A DNA stretch of 64,000 nt, from positions 2,155,001 to 2,219,000 of the forward strand of contig CP053446.1 of assembly GCA_013285405.1 (NCBI GenBank), written 5' to 3'. Origin of the DNA: Ignavibacteriota bacterium (GTDB lineage Bacteria; Bacteroidota; Ignavibacteria; Ignavibacteriales; Ignavibacteriaceae). Under the pieces are notes generated by a model. That model made no database searches and was not told the origin of the DNA. It saw nothing but the letters and a program-made list of their open reading frames with translations. The translations under genes were made by a program, and so were the position numbers. Of this stretch, positions 1 to 10,232 are shown in pieces (the stretch's first letter is position 1; the number at the start of each line of letters is the position of its first letter).

Positions 1-2374
<2,374 letters not shown>

Positions 2375-2447
2375 TTTATTTTTATAAACAGGTTACGTTT
2401 CAAATTCTCATACAAGCTCTGCTCTTTCAATCTTCGTTATTTTGATA

Positions 2448-2509
2448 TGTCATTCCGTCCCGACTTTATCGGGATCGGAATCTCTGAGATGCTGAAACAA
2501 GTACAGCAT
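2448..2509. repeat. dispersed repeat in the 23S-5S spacer
   Basis: The element begins tgtcattcc, contains the inverted pair tcccga / tcggga, and ends with gatgctgaaacaagtacagcat, whose tgctga / cagca arms partly pair. It looks like a short dispersed intergenic repeat of the kind common in this group (from memory, not searched). It occupies nearly half of the 146-bp spacer between the 23S and 5S genes. Nothing else, such as a tRNA, is seen in the spacer. Confidence 0.6.
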
Positions 2510-2520
2510 AAATTTTTAGA

Positions 2521-2637
<117 letters not shown>

Positions 2638-2646
2638 TTTATTTTT

Positions 2647-2682
2647 AACCCTGACCATTATATGGTTGGGGTTTATTTTTTT
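2647..2682 (+). terminator. rRNA operon terminator, first copy
   Basis: The arms aaccctgacc and ggttggggtt form a ten-pair stem (two G-U pairs) with an attatat loop. A run of T with a single A follows. It lies just after the 5S gene. Confidence 0.85.
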
Positions 2683-2686
2683 AATA

Positions 2687-2857
2687 GTGTGTGGGAGTCC
2701 CGATTTTCATCGGGATAAAATCCGGTAGTCGCCAATTTTATTTTTAACCCTGACCATTATATGGTTGGGGTTTATTTTTTTAATGGTGTGTGGGAGTCCC
2801 GATTTTCATCGGGATACCTGTCCGCCTTTGGTGGAAAATCCGGTAGTCGCCATTTTT
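2687..2857 (+). repeat. two extra degenerate copies of the 5S tail
   Basis: The 5S tail (gtgtgtgggag ... ggtagtcgcca) occurs in the true gene from 2610 and again from 2687 and 2786. In both extra copies the bases between these two blocks are replaced by the hairpin tcccgat-tttc-atcggga. The middle copy keeps the whole terminator. The last has a further insertion (cctgtccgcctttggtgg) and ends at 2857 without a terminator hairpin. No complete second 5S gene is present. Confidence 0.8.
2746..2782 (+). terminator. rRNA operon terminator, duplicated copy
   Basis: This is an exact copy of the stem-loop and T-run found at 2647-2682, carried along with the duplicated 5S tail. It probably acts as a second terminator after the rRNA operon. 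Confidence 0.75.
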
Positions 2858-2878
2858 TATTTTAAATCACGGAACTCA

Positions 2879-5092
2879 TTATTTGTCATTTGTCTTTCCC
2901 AGCCAGGCCAAAACAATTCTCAATTTTCCGTAAGTAATATCAGAAGGTGTACATTCTTTAATTTCGCTTAACCTGATACCTTCCAAATTCAACGGGAAAT
3001 ATTCAGCAATTTTTCTTGCTTCACTGATTGACATAACTTCATCTATTTGAATTAAATTCTGCTTGATTGCTCGCGCTAAATGTCCTTCAATTGTGCTGAT
3101 GACGAGATTTCTTTCATTTGCTATCTGATTGAGATTCTTTCCTTGTCTAAATAATCTTACTGTTTCTGTAACTGTATCCGTTTTTTCGATTTTGTTCTTT
3201 GCGTAAGTACTTCGAAGAATAGGCAGAGTATTTAACACAGCTTCCTTGTTGAAAGATTTTTTATTCTTCAAATAATCTTTGAGAATGAATCCGCTTTTAC
3301 AATAATTGATGTTAATCAGTTGTTCTGATAACAGATTATTTATGTCAGCTACTATCTTGTCTATCGGCTTTGCCAGTTTTTTTGTTTGAACTTGTAATGG
3401 ATGGTTAATGAATAAATTCCTCCAGGCATTTATTTCATTATAAAAATAAATCGCTCCATCCTTAATTCTATTTTGCAAGAGATGATTATTTTCTACTAAT
3501 GCTTTTTCTTTGCTGATCCGAAATATTGCATCTTTAAATTTCTCAGAAGTTTCGGATAATTCAATCTGTTTTGTCATCAGGTTATTTAGCCAGACTATTG
3601 TATCAGAAGGAAAATTTGATTGATTCTCATTTAACAGATCACTAAAATCTTTCAGCTTATAATACCAGTTTTTCCAGGTGAAAATATTTTGAAGCTCATG
3701 TAAAATAAATTGTTCTCGTGCCTTAAGAAACTGTTGATTAATATCGCTATCTATAATTTTACTTCGCCATTCATTTGGTTCTTTTTGCGAACTTAGTGAA
3801 TTGCTATTTATTGCACTTATAAGAATGAGTCCTTCTAAAGTTGTGCACCTGCTTAATGCAACATAAACCTGCCCGGATGCAAATGCTCTGCCTGCATCAA
3901 TAATAACTTTATCAAATGTCAAACCCTGACTTTTATGAATCGTAATTGCCCAGGCAAGCCTTAATGGATATTGCAAAAAATTCCCTAAAACTTCTTCAGT
4001 TATTTGTCTGGTCTCAGGATCGAATTTAAATCTGATGTTTCGCCATTCAGATTTCTTTACAATAATTACTTTTTTATCATCTTTACAAAAAACTTTAATA
4101 CTGTCCCAATCGAGCTCTGTTACAGTGCCGATTTTACCATTAAAATATTGTTTTCCTTCAGTATCATTTTTAAGAAACATTACCTGCGCACCATGTTTAA
4201 GTACTAATTCCTTTTCTGCCGGTAAAATGTTTTCAGGAAATTCACCGGTTATATCGGCATTAAAGATATATTCTCGTGAAGTAAGGTTATCTATCTTTCT
4301 TTTGTTTATTTCATCTGCCTGGTAGTTGTGTGTAGTTAGTGTAATGTATCCTTCATCATCTTTAGGTGTGAAATTTCTTTTAAGTCGTGAACTTAGCAGA
4401 TTAAAATTTTCCTCTGATATATTGTTATCACGGATGCCATTAAGTATCTCAATAAACTTATCATCTTTCTGACGATAGATATTTTTCAACTCGATAATAA
4501 CCGGAAAATTCTCTCGCAAGACGAGACTGTCAAAGAAAAAAATTGATGAGTAGTAATCCTGCAGAATTTTCCATTCTTCATTTTTAATAACAGGGGGAAG
4601 CTGATTCAGATCACCAATGAATAAAATTTGTACTCCGCCAAAAGGCTGTTCAGGTATTCTTTTTATATAACGTAGGATAATATCAATCGCATCCACTATA
4701 TACGAAGCGAGCATGCTTGCTTCATCAATAACAAGTAGATCAATGCTGCTCAATAAATTCAATTTTTCCTTGCTGTAATGAATTCTTGAAAGAAGAGGAT
4801 GATTTTTAAAATAATCTCTGCTGAGATGAAAAGTATCAGAGGAGGGAAGAATAATTCCAAGTGGAAGTTGGAATAATGAATGAAGTGTAACACCCTGAGC
4901 GTTTACCGCTGCAACACCTGTTGGTGCAGCAACAACCATTCTTTTAATTGAGTTATTGCGAAGATATTTGAGGAAAGTTGTTTTTCCTGTTCCCGCTTTA
5001 CCAGTGAGAAAAATATTCTTGTTTGTTTCGGTTACAAAACGATCGGCGAGATCAAATTCTTCTGTACGATTAATTTCACTCATAGATTTCAT
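2879..5092 (-). CDS. Pif1/RecD2-like SF1B DNA helicase with C-terminal helix-turn-helix
   Basis: This 737-residue protein should be an ATP-driven 5'-3' DNA helicase of the Pif1/RecD-like superfamily 1B. Walker A is GKAGTGKTT at 31-39, Walker B is DEAS at 123-126, followed by GDLNQLPPV. The late SF1B motif HKSQGLTFDKV and a UvrD-C-like motif (VYVALSRCT) come near the middle. The last ~100 residues look like an HTH_40/RQC-type DNA-binding domain. A second Met four codons in is an equally good start. It is a single gene, convergent with the rRNA operon and divergent from the DUF2269 gene. The family is clear; the cellular role (genome maintenance) is inferred. Confidence 0.88.
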   Translation of the reverse strand: MKSMSEINRTEEFDLADRFVTETNKNIFLTGKAGTGKTTFLKYLRNNSIKRMVVAAPTGVAAVNAQGVTLHSLFQLPLGIILPSSDTFHLSRDYFKNHPLLSRIHYSKEKLNLLSSIDLLVIDEASMLASYIVDAIDIILRYIKRIPEQPFGGVQILFIGDLNQLPPVIKNEEWKILQDYYSSIFFFDSLVLRENFPVIIELKNIYRQKDDKFIEILNGIRDNNISEENFNLLSSRLKRNFTPKDDEGYITLTTHNYQADEINKRKIDNLTSREYIFNADITGEFPENILPAEKELVLKHGAQVMFLKNDTEGKQYFNGKIGTVTELDWDSIKVFCKDDKKVIIVKKSEWRNIRFKFDPETRQITEEVLGNFLQYPLRLAWAITIHKSQGLTFDKVIIDAGRAFASGQVYVALSRCTTLEGLILISAINSNSLSSQKEPNEWRSKIIDSDINQQFLKAREQFILHELQNIFTWKNWYYKLKDFSDLLNENQSNFPSDTIVWLNNLMTKQIELSETSEKFKDAIFRISKEKALVENNHLLQNRIKDGAIYFYNEINAWRNLFINHPLQVQTKKLAKPIDKIVADINNLLSEQLININYCKSGFILKDYLKNKKSFNKEAVLNTLPILRSTYAKNKIEKTDTVTETVRLFRQGKNLNQIANERNLVISTIEGHLARAIKQNLIQIDEVMSISEARKIAEYFPLNLEGIRLSEIKECTPSDITYGKLRIVLAWLGKTNDK

Positions 5093-5246
5093 TCATAATT
5101 GTATATAAAAATATAACTTTTATTTATTTATAGCTATTTAATTGTAAGATTTAATTTTTTAATTCTCTTGATTTGCGTTTATGACTTTTTGTCTTAACTC
5201 ATTCAGCTTATCTTTGATATAATCGAAAGCATATTTTGGAGGTTTA

Positions 5247-5711
5247 ATGGTTTATTTAATATTAGTTTTGATTCATGTTATTACTGTAATTATTTTTCTT
5301 GGTAATATTACAATAGCTCCTTTCTGGAAAATGCGCGCTGAAAAAACAAAAGACAGGTTATATCTGATTAAAACCTGGGAAGGAATAATTCGTGCCGATA
5401 AATATTTTACTATGCCGGGTGTTTCAATTTTAACTTTGTTTGGAATAGGTGCTGCTGCACATTTTAAATATAATTTTATTGAAACCGGATGGATTTTCTG
5501 GTCAATAATTATGCTTGCAATTTCTGGCGCAGCATTTATGGTAAGAGTGGTTCCTATTCAAAAGAATATTGTTGCGTATTTAACTGATGAATCAAGGTTT
5601 AACTGGGATGGCTACAATAAACTTTCAAAACAGTGGGACATTTGGGGTTCGATTGCAACTCTTTCTCCGTGGATTGCTGTTATTTTAATGGTGCTTAAAC
5701 CTGAAATTTGA
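5247..5711 (+). CDS. DUF2269-type integral membrane protein
   Basis: A 154-residue protein with four predicted membrane segments (about 2-24, 57-76, 83-104 and 133-152). The pattern of an early HxxTVIIFLG and a late W-rich helix matches DUF2269 membrane proteins, whose function is unknown. The start is well supported by GGAGG at 5238-5242, five bases before the ATG. The gene precedes a membrane-bound cytochrome c by 47 bp on the same strand, so the two may be co-transcribed. A link to respiration is only suggested by this neighbour. Confidence 0.75.
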   Translation: MVYLILVLIHVITVIIFLGNITIAPFWKMRAEKTKDRLYLIKTWEGIIRADKYFTMPGVSILTLFGIGAAAHFKYNFIETGWIFWSIIMLAISGAAFMVRVVPIQKNIVAYLTDESRFNWDGYNKLSKQWDIWGSIATLSPWIAVILMVLKPEI

Positions 5712-5758
5712 ATTAAATTATAAATCATCTTTTATCTGATAAAACTAAAGTGGCTTAA

Positions 5759-6526
5759 ATGTTTTCTAAAATTATTTCTCTATCATTTTTAGGTTTCTTC
5801 CTTCAATCACAGATTTTTGCAGCAGGTGAAACGGATTTCCCATTGCATTATTATGATGTGGTTGCCGTAATATTTTTAATTTTAATCGTACTATCACTTC
5901 TCAGTATCATTTACTTTGAAGGAAAGACAAAAGCTTTAATTGATAAACAATTTTCGCTTTTATCAAAGCATACAGAAATGACTGTTGAACATAGCGGCGA
6001 TACAGTAAGAGAATCTGACACTAAAATTCCAGCCTGGTTCAGCTTGATTTTCATCTGCACAATTCTTTTCGGTGCTTATTATCTGATTCAATATCATCTG
6101 TTTGTATCCGGGCATTCAAATCAAAATGTTTCTACTGTAGATATAAATAACACTTCGGCTGAAAATGGGACTTCAAAAAATTCTAACACAACAGTAAATG
6201 AAGAAAATGTAACTCAATTAACAGACGCTGCAGATCTCAAACTTGGAAAACAAATTTTTGAAACAAATTGTATTGCTTGCCATGCCGCGGACGGCGGTGG
6301 AATTGTTGGTCCGAATCTTACTGATGAATATTGGCTCAAAGGCGGTGGGATAAAAAATGTTTTTCATACAATCAAGTATGGTGTTCCGGATAAAGGAATG
6401 ATTAGCTGGCAATCTGTGCTCAATGACAAACAAATTCAGGAAGCAGCCAGCTTTGTTTTAAGTCTGCAAGGAACAAAACCTGCTAATCCAAAACCACCTG
6501 AAGGCGAAATCTGGAAAGGAAAGTAA
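5759..6526 (+). CDS. membrane-anchored cytochrome c, CcoP-like
   Basis: This 255-residue protein resembles the diheme/monoheme subunit III (CcoP) of cbb3 oxidases. It has an N-terminal signal-like helix (1-21), membrane helices near 32-53 and 93-114, an Asn/Thr/Ser-rich linker (120-155), and one class I cytochrome c domain. Heme attaches at CIACH (171-175) and Met214 is the likely axial ligand. The ending is proline-rich (KPANPKPPEGE). Only one CxxCH is present where many CcoP proteins have two. No ccoN or ccoO lies nearby, so it may serve an oxidase coded elsewhere. A broken TauE/SafE gene, a family often found beside cco genes in Bacteroidota, lies downstream. Confidence 0.82.
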   Translation: MFSKIISLSFLGFFLQSQIFAAGETDFPLHYYDVVAVIFLILIVLSLLSIIYFEGKTKALIDKQFSLLSKHTEMTVEHSGDTVRESDTKIPAWFSLIFICTILFGAYYLIQYHLFVSGHSNQNVSTVDINNTSAENGTSKNSNTTVNEENVTQLTDAADLKLGKQIFETNCIACHAADGGGIVGPNLTDEYWLKGGGIKNVFHTIKYGVPDKGMISWQSVLNDKQIQEAASFVLSLQGTKPANPKPPEGEIWKGK

Positions 6527-6740
6527 TTTATCAATTATTATTGATGAATTTTGAGTTATGAATTTTCACAGTTCAAAAATGTATAATATGAGATTAGTCC
6601 GGAAGTGTTCATTGAACAACAATATTTTTCTCTATTGATTCAATTCTGATTAAGACTTTCACTGTTAAATAAAATTTGATAGAATACATTTCTTTCTGAC
6701 AATAGTCAATTACAAAGTTTGGTTTGATTAACAAAAATTT

Positions 6741-6786
6741 AAATCAGCGAAAATCTGCTTAATCAGTCTCATCTGCGTTCTATTAA
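6741..6786. repeat. dispersed intergenic repeat (atcagcg / atctgcg type)
   Basis: The segment reads as near-copies of atcagcgaaaatctgcttaa and atctgcgttctatt. This resembles a dispersed repeat frequent between genes in Bacteroidota-like genomes (recalled, not searched). It ends just before the truncated TauE/SafE fragment. The rest of 6527-6740 shows no gene or clear signal. Confidence 0.45.
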
Positions 6787-6790
6787 CTAA

Positions 6791-7027
6791 CAACCCATTG
6801 AAATATTAACAGCAGTTTTTGTCGGATTAGTTGGGAGTTTTAATGTTTGCGTGTTTAGTAAATTGATCAATATCGGAATAAGAGCTAAAATCAGGAAAGC
6901 AGTTCCGGTTCTGACAATTATCCTCGGAATCATTTTTGTTTTGAGAGAAATGAATGTGAGAATCCCAATACTCAGTCCAAAATTTTTTACTCAAACTGAA
7001 GTTTCTTCGGTGATGGAATGTTATTGA
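6791..7027 (+). pseudogene. 3' remnant of a TauE/SafE-type sulfite exporter/urease-accessory membrane gene
   Basis: The reading frame between the stop at 6788 and the stop at 7025 has no start codon of its own near its beginning. It encodes about 78 residues that look like the last part of a TauE/SafE family permease: a membrane helix with GLVGSFNVCVFSK, then RKAVPVLTIILGIIFVLRE and a short NVRIPILSP tail. The 5' two thirds of the gene are missing, so it is a decayed remnant. The C-terminal ~36 codons are repeated at 7782-7891. Intact relatives commonly sit beside cco genes in Bacteroidota, which would explain the CcoP-like neighbour. Confidence 0.6.
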
Positions 7028-7128
7028 TTTAAGAAGCTAAGGCGGAGGCGACGGCTGAGAATTAGCAAATCTGAAGTATTCTAAAGCGAAATTAATACTC
7101 TACACTTGGAATATTAGTAATTTTTCTT

Positions 7129-7155
7129 AACTTAGCTAAGTAAAATGACTAAGTT
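7129..7155 (+). promoter_or_regulatory. probable operator of the toxin-antitoxin pair
   Basis: The segment contains the perfect palindrome CTTAGCTAAG (7131-7140) and a longer inverted pair AACTTAG (7129-7135) / CTAAGTT (7149-7155). That gives three (A)CTTAG/CTAAG(T) half-sites within 27 bp. It ends 14 bp before the antitoxin ATG. Phd/YefM antitoxins are known to repress their own operon at such palindromes; its use here is inferred. Confidence 0.55.
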
Positions 7156-7169
7156 ATCGGAGTTTAAAA

Positions 7170-7394
7170 ATGACACAAGTTAACATTCACGAAGCAAAAA
7201 CGAACCTTTCAAAATTAATTGATAAGGTGTTAAAAGGCGAGAGCGTAATTATTTCGAAAAGTAATAAGCCGGTGGTTAAACTAGTTCTGGTTGATGAAAT
7301 GAAAAATAAACGTAGCCTTGGTACTGCAAAAGAATCGATTAAGATATCAGAAGATTTTGATGCACCTGTAAACGAATTTAAGGAATATATTTAA
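7170..7394 (+). CDS. Phd/YefM-family antitoxin
   Basis: A 74-residue protein with the standard Phd/YefM N-terminal DNA-binding fold. It shows VNIHEAKTNLSKLIDKVLKGE at the start, then the strand pair VIISKSNKPVVKL. The C-terminal ~25 residues are acidic and probably disordered, the part that wraps and neutralises the toxin. A CGGAG ribosome-binding site precedes the ATG. Its stop codon directly abuts the toxin ATG (taaatg), the usual coupled arrangement. It probably represses the operon at the palindromes 14-41 bp upstream. Confidence 0.9.
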   Translation: MTQVNIHEAKTNLSKLIDKVLKGESVIISKSNKPVVKLVLVDEMKNKRSLGTAKESIKISEDFDAPVNEFKEYI

Positions 7395-7781
7395 ATGGAA
7401 TGCTTACTTGATACTAATGCACTTCTGTGGATTGTTACTGATGATGTTCAACTCAGTAAAAAAGCAAGAAAAATATTTTTAGATGAGGAGAATGAAATTT
7501 TCATAAGTGTTGCCAGCTTGTGGGAGATTGCTATCAAAGTAAGTTTGAAAAGGTTGAATCTTGGACAGACATTAAATGAATTTTATATAAGACATATCGT
7601 CGGTAATAAAATTCGCTTGATGGATATTAAGGTTGAGCATCTGGCAGAACTGGAATATCTTGAATTTCATCATCGCGATCCTTTTGACAGATTAATCATT
7701 TCTCAGGCAATTGTCGAAAAAATTCACGTACTGAGCAAGGACAAGGTTCTATCAAAATATCCAATTAAAAGAATATGGTAA
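7395..7781 (+). CDS. vapC: PIN-domain toxin ribonuclease, VapC-like
   Basis: A 128-residue PIN-domain protein, full length for the family. The acidic metal-binding residues are in place: Asp6 in LLDTNALLW, Glu44 in SLWEIAIK, and Asp95/Asp98 in HRDPFDRLIISQA. The HRDPFDR motif is typical of the VapC branch paired with Phd-type antitoxins. It should cut RNA (often tRNA or rRNA) when free of antitoxin. It has no spacer from the antitoxin gene. The gene ends exactly where a duplicated remnant of the TauE/SafE 3' end begins. Confidence 0.92.
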   Translation: MECLLDTNALLWIVTDDVQLSKKARKIFLDEENEIFISVASLWEIAIKVSLKRLNLGQTLNEFYIRHIVGNKIRLMDIKVEHLAELEYLEFHHRDPFDRLIISQAIVEKIHVLSKDKVLSKYPIKRIW

Positions 7782-7891
7782 TCATTCTCGGAATCATTTG
7801 TGTTTTGAGAGAAATGAATGTGAGAATCCCAATACTCAGCCCAAAAATTTTTACTCAAACTGAAGTTTCTTCAGAGATGGAATGCCAATGA
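7782..7891 (+). pseudogene. second copy of the TauE/SafE 3' end (direct repeat of 6917-7024)
   Basis: About 110 bp match 6917-7024 with scattered substitutions and one shift in an A/T run. The same frame is still readable (GIICVLREMNVRIPILSP) and ends in TGA at 7889. The start of the copy touches the last base of the VapC gene. The two copies bracket the toxin-antitoxin pair as direct repeats. It is a remnant, not a gene. Confidence 0.75.
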
Positions 7892-8007
7892 AGTAAACCA
7901 GGCAAAGGCTGAGGTGAAGCTAAAGAATTTAATAAATTACAATATTCAATCATTCAATAATACATTCATACATCATTCATCAAATCTTCCTTTTATTATT
8001 TTTTAAA

Positions 8008-8035
8008 TTGACTTAAGTTTATGTGTGTTAAATTA
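8008..8035 (+). promoter_or_regulatory. possible promoter of the FG-GAP protein gene
   Basis: TTGACT at 8008-8013 is followed, after 16 bases, by TAAATT at 8030-8035, about 14 bp before the ATG at 8049. A GTG at 8025 lies inside this element, which argues for the ATG as the true start. This is pattern only; sigma factor preference in this organism is unknown. Confidence 0.3.
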
Positions 8036-8048
8036 TTTTGGTGTTGAA

Positions 8049-10166
8049 ATGAAAAAAATTTTTCTATTAATAATTGTCTCGTTTTTTCCGCTCATTATCT
8101 ATTCTCAACAGAATAATATAACTTATACGGATGTGTCACCTGATGGCAGAGAAATCTCAACTTATAATTCTGATGAAAAAAATATTGAAGGTGTTGTTAT
8201 TGCCAATTCGGATGATATTCCTTTTAGCTTAACTCCAGATTGGAGTTCAACATTGGAACGACAAATTGGTGGAATGGCATGGGGAGATTATGATAATGAT
8301 GGCGATCTTGATCTTGCAACCGGTTGTTATTTCAGTAACTCATATCCGCCAATTCCGGAATATGAGGTTTTGATTTATAGAAATGATAATGGAATTCTTA
8401 CTACAACACCAGCGTGGGTTTCAACTGATATGAGATCGACCACTGATGTAAAGTTTGCTGATCTTAACGGCGATGATAAACCTGAATTGATTGCTGCTAA
8501 TGGTGATAACTCTTTCGTGCCATCCGTAATTTATTTTAATGGAGAAAGCGGACTGAATAATTCACCCGGATGGATTTCACAGGATAATAACTGGACAGTA
8601 GGAGAAGCTCTTTGTGATATTGATGATGACGGAGATCTTGATCTTACATTTGGAAATCAAGGGAACAGCGTAAATCCTATGAAACCAATCTGTATTTTTT
8701 ATAATAATGGAGGAACATTTCCTGTAGTACCAAATTGGTTATCAGCGGATCAGATGATAACAAATTCAGTGGCTTTTGGTGATCTCGATAATCAGCAAAT
8801 AAAATATAAATATTTGGAATATTATGGAGATGAAATCAGATATACATTTCCTCTTCCTTTGTATCCAATATATTCTATTGATACTGTACTGGTCGATGAT
8901 CAACCTTATTATGAATTTTGTTATGATCCGATTGGTGGCTGGATTTCATTGGGAACCAGACCACAATCCGGGATGACAGTAAAAATTTCATACCGATATG
9001 TTACTAAAGGTGATCTTGCTGCATCAAAGTGGGTGAATTATGAAAGCGGAGTTTATTTTAATAACAACGGCGTGATAAATAATTTGCCGGGCTGGACAGT
9101 TGGAAATACCACAAGTCAAAAAGGAATTGCGTGGGCTGATTTTGATAATGATGGTTACCAGGATCTGGCTATCTCAGGAAGTGGAGTTCAGACAGTTATT
9201 TACAAAAATGTGAACGGAACTTTAACGGGTCCAGTTTGGACATCAAATTCTGTTAACACTTCTGCACAAGAGTTGATAACTGGTGATCTCGATCGAGATG
9301 GTTATCCTGAACTTGCAGTCATTCATTTTGGTGGTGGCAGAACAGAAATATTTAAAAATCGTTCCGGAGTTTTAGATACAACACCAACCTGGCTTTATAT
9401 TGCAGGATCTTCTGCAACTTCTATTTCATTCGGAGATGTGAATGGTGATGGTGCATTGGATTTAGCAGTAGGAACTGCGCGAACTCCGGTGGTTGTTTTT
9501 ATTAATCAATTGACAATTCCGGTTGAGTTAGTTTCTTTCACCGCATCAATAAATGTAAATGAAGTTCGGCTAAATTGGAGTACTGCAACTGAAACGAATA
9601 ATCGTGGATTTGAAATAGAAAGAAGCCCATCCCTAATCACTTCCCAAACCCTTTGGGGGGATTGGGAGGAGATTGGTTTTGTCCCGGGTTTTGGAACTAC
9701 TACTGAGCCTAAATCTTATTCATTTATTGATGATCTTTCTCTTACTCCTAAACTGCCTTCTGATAGGCAAGGTCTTACTCATACTCTTCGTTATCGATTA
9801 AAGCAAATTGATTTCGATGGAACCAGCAGATACTCTGAAATTGTTGAAGTTGAAATTTATTCTCCTGCTGAATTCTCTCTTGAACAAAACTATCCTAATC
9901 CGTTTAATCCATCTACAAAAATAAAATTCACAATACCTTCTGTCATTGCGAGTGAAGCGAAGCAATCTCAGTTAGTTACTTTGAAAATTTACGATATTCT
10001 CGGTAACGAAGTTGCAACTTTGGTAAATGAAGAAAAACCAGCAGGCACTTATGAAGTTGAGTTTAATACATCATCCATTAAACATCAACCGTCTTCCGGA
10101 ATATATTTCTACAAACTTCAGGTTGGTTCATATACTCAAATAAGAAAAATGACTTTATTAAAATAA
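8049..10166 (+). CDS. secreted FG-GAP/VCBS-repeat protein with type IX secretion signal
   Basis: About 705 residues from the ATG at 8049, which directly precedes a signal peptide (KKIFLLIIVSFFPLIIYSQ). An upstream in-frame GTG at 8025 would bury the signal and is unlikely. The body has at least six Asp-rich FG-GAP/VCBS calcium-binding repeats such as DYDNDGDLDLATG, DIDDDGDLDLTFG, DFDNDGYQDLAISG and DVNGDGALDLAVG, probably a beta-propeller. A fibronectin-like segment (VELVSFTASINVNEVRLNWST) follows. The type IX sorting domain begins FSLEQNYPNPFNPSTKIKF and ends MTLLK. Three places in the C-terminal part look like dispersed repeats read in frame. It is probably exported and surface-anchored or released; its ligand is unknown. 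Confidence 0.88.
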   Translation: MKKIFLLIIVSFFPLIIYSQQNNITYTDVSPDGREISTYNSDEKNIEGVVIANSDDIPFSLTPDWSSTLERQIGGMAWGDYDNDGDLDLATGCYFSNSYPPIPEYEVLIYRNDNGILTTTPAWVSTDMRSTTDVKFADLNGDDKPELIAANGDNSFVPSVIYFNGESGLNNSPGWISQDNNWTVGEALCDIDDDGDLDLTFGNQGNSVNPMKPICIFYNNGGTFPVVPNWLSADQMITNSVAFGDLDNQQIKYKYLEYYGDEIRYTFPLPLYPIYSIDTVLVDDQPYYEFCYDPIGGWISLGTRPQSGMTVKISYRYVTKGDLAASKWVNYESGVYFNNNGVINNLPGWTVGNTTSQKGIAWADFDNDGYQDLAISGSGVQTVIYKNVNGTLTGPVWTSNSVNTSAQELITGDLDRDGYPELAVIHFGGGRTEIFKNRSGVLDTTPTWLYIAGSSATSISFGDVNGDGALDLAVGTARTPVVVFINQLTIPVELVSFTASINVNEVRLNWSTATETNNRGFEIERSPSLITSQTLWGDWEEIGFVPGFGTTTEPKSYSFIDDLSLTPKLPSDRQGLTHTLRYRLKQIDFDGTSRYSEIVEVEIYSPAEFSLEQNYPNPFNPSTKIKFTIPSVIASEAKQSQLVTLKIYDILGNEVATLVNEEKPAGTYEVEFNTSSIKHQPSSGIYFYKLQVGSYTQIRKMTLLK
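9752..9772. repeat. degenerate 21-bp palindromic repeat read as LPSDRQG
   Basis: The sequence ctgccttctgataggcaag is a worn relative of the cctgcctgccggacaggcagg palindrome seen at 13689. It adds seven residues to the linker before the sorting domain of the FG-GAP protein. Confidence 0.45.
9941..9970. repeat. dispersed repeat (gtcattgcgag type) inserted in a coding region
   Basis: The bases tgtcattgcgagtgaagcga plus agcaatctca match a well-known bacterial dispersed repeat (recalled). It is read in frame as SVIASEAKQSQ inside the sorting domain, exactly in the loop between KIKFTIP and VTLKIYDILG. The related subtilisin gene has a different filler at the same loop. Confidence 0.7.
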
Positions 10167-10232
10167 TGTTTAGGTTTACATAAATTAATATTGATTGATT
10201 AATAATTTATTTTAAAAACGTAAGGAGTGCTA

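Noticed and set aside
4004..4325. Plus-strand frames over the helicase gene
   Set aside because: They are antisense shadows of a long conserved helicase frame and show no domain of their own.
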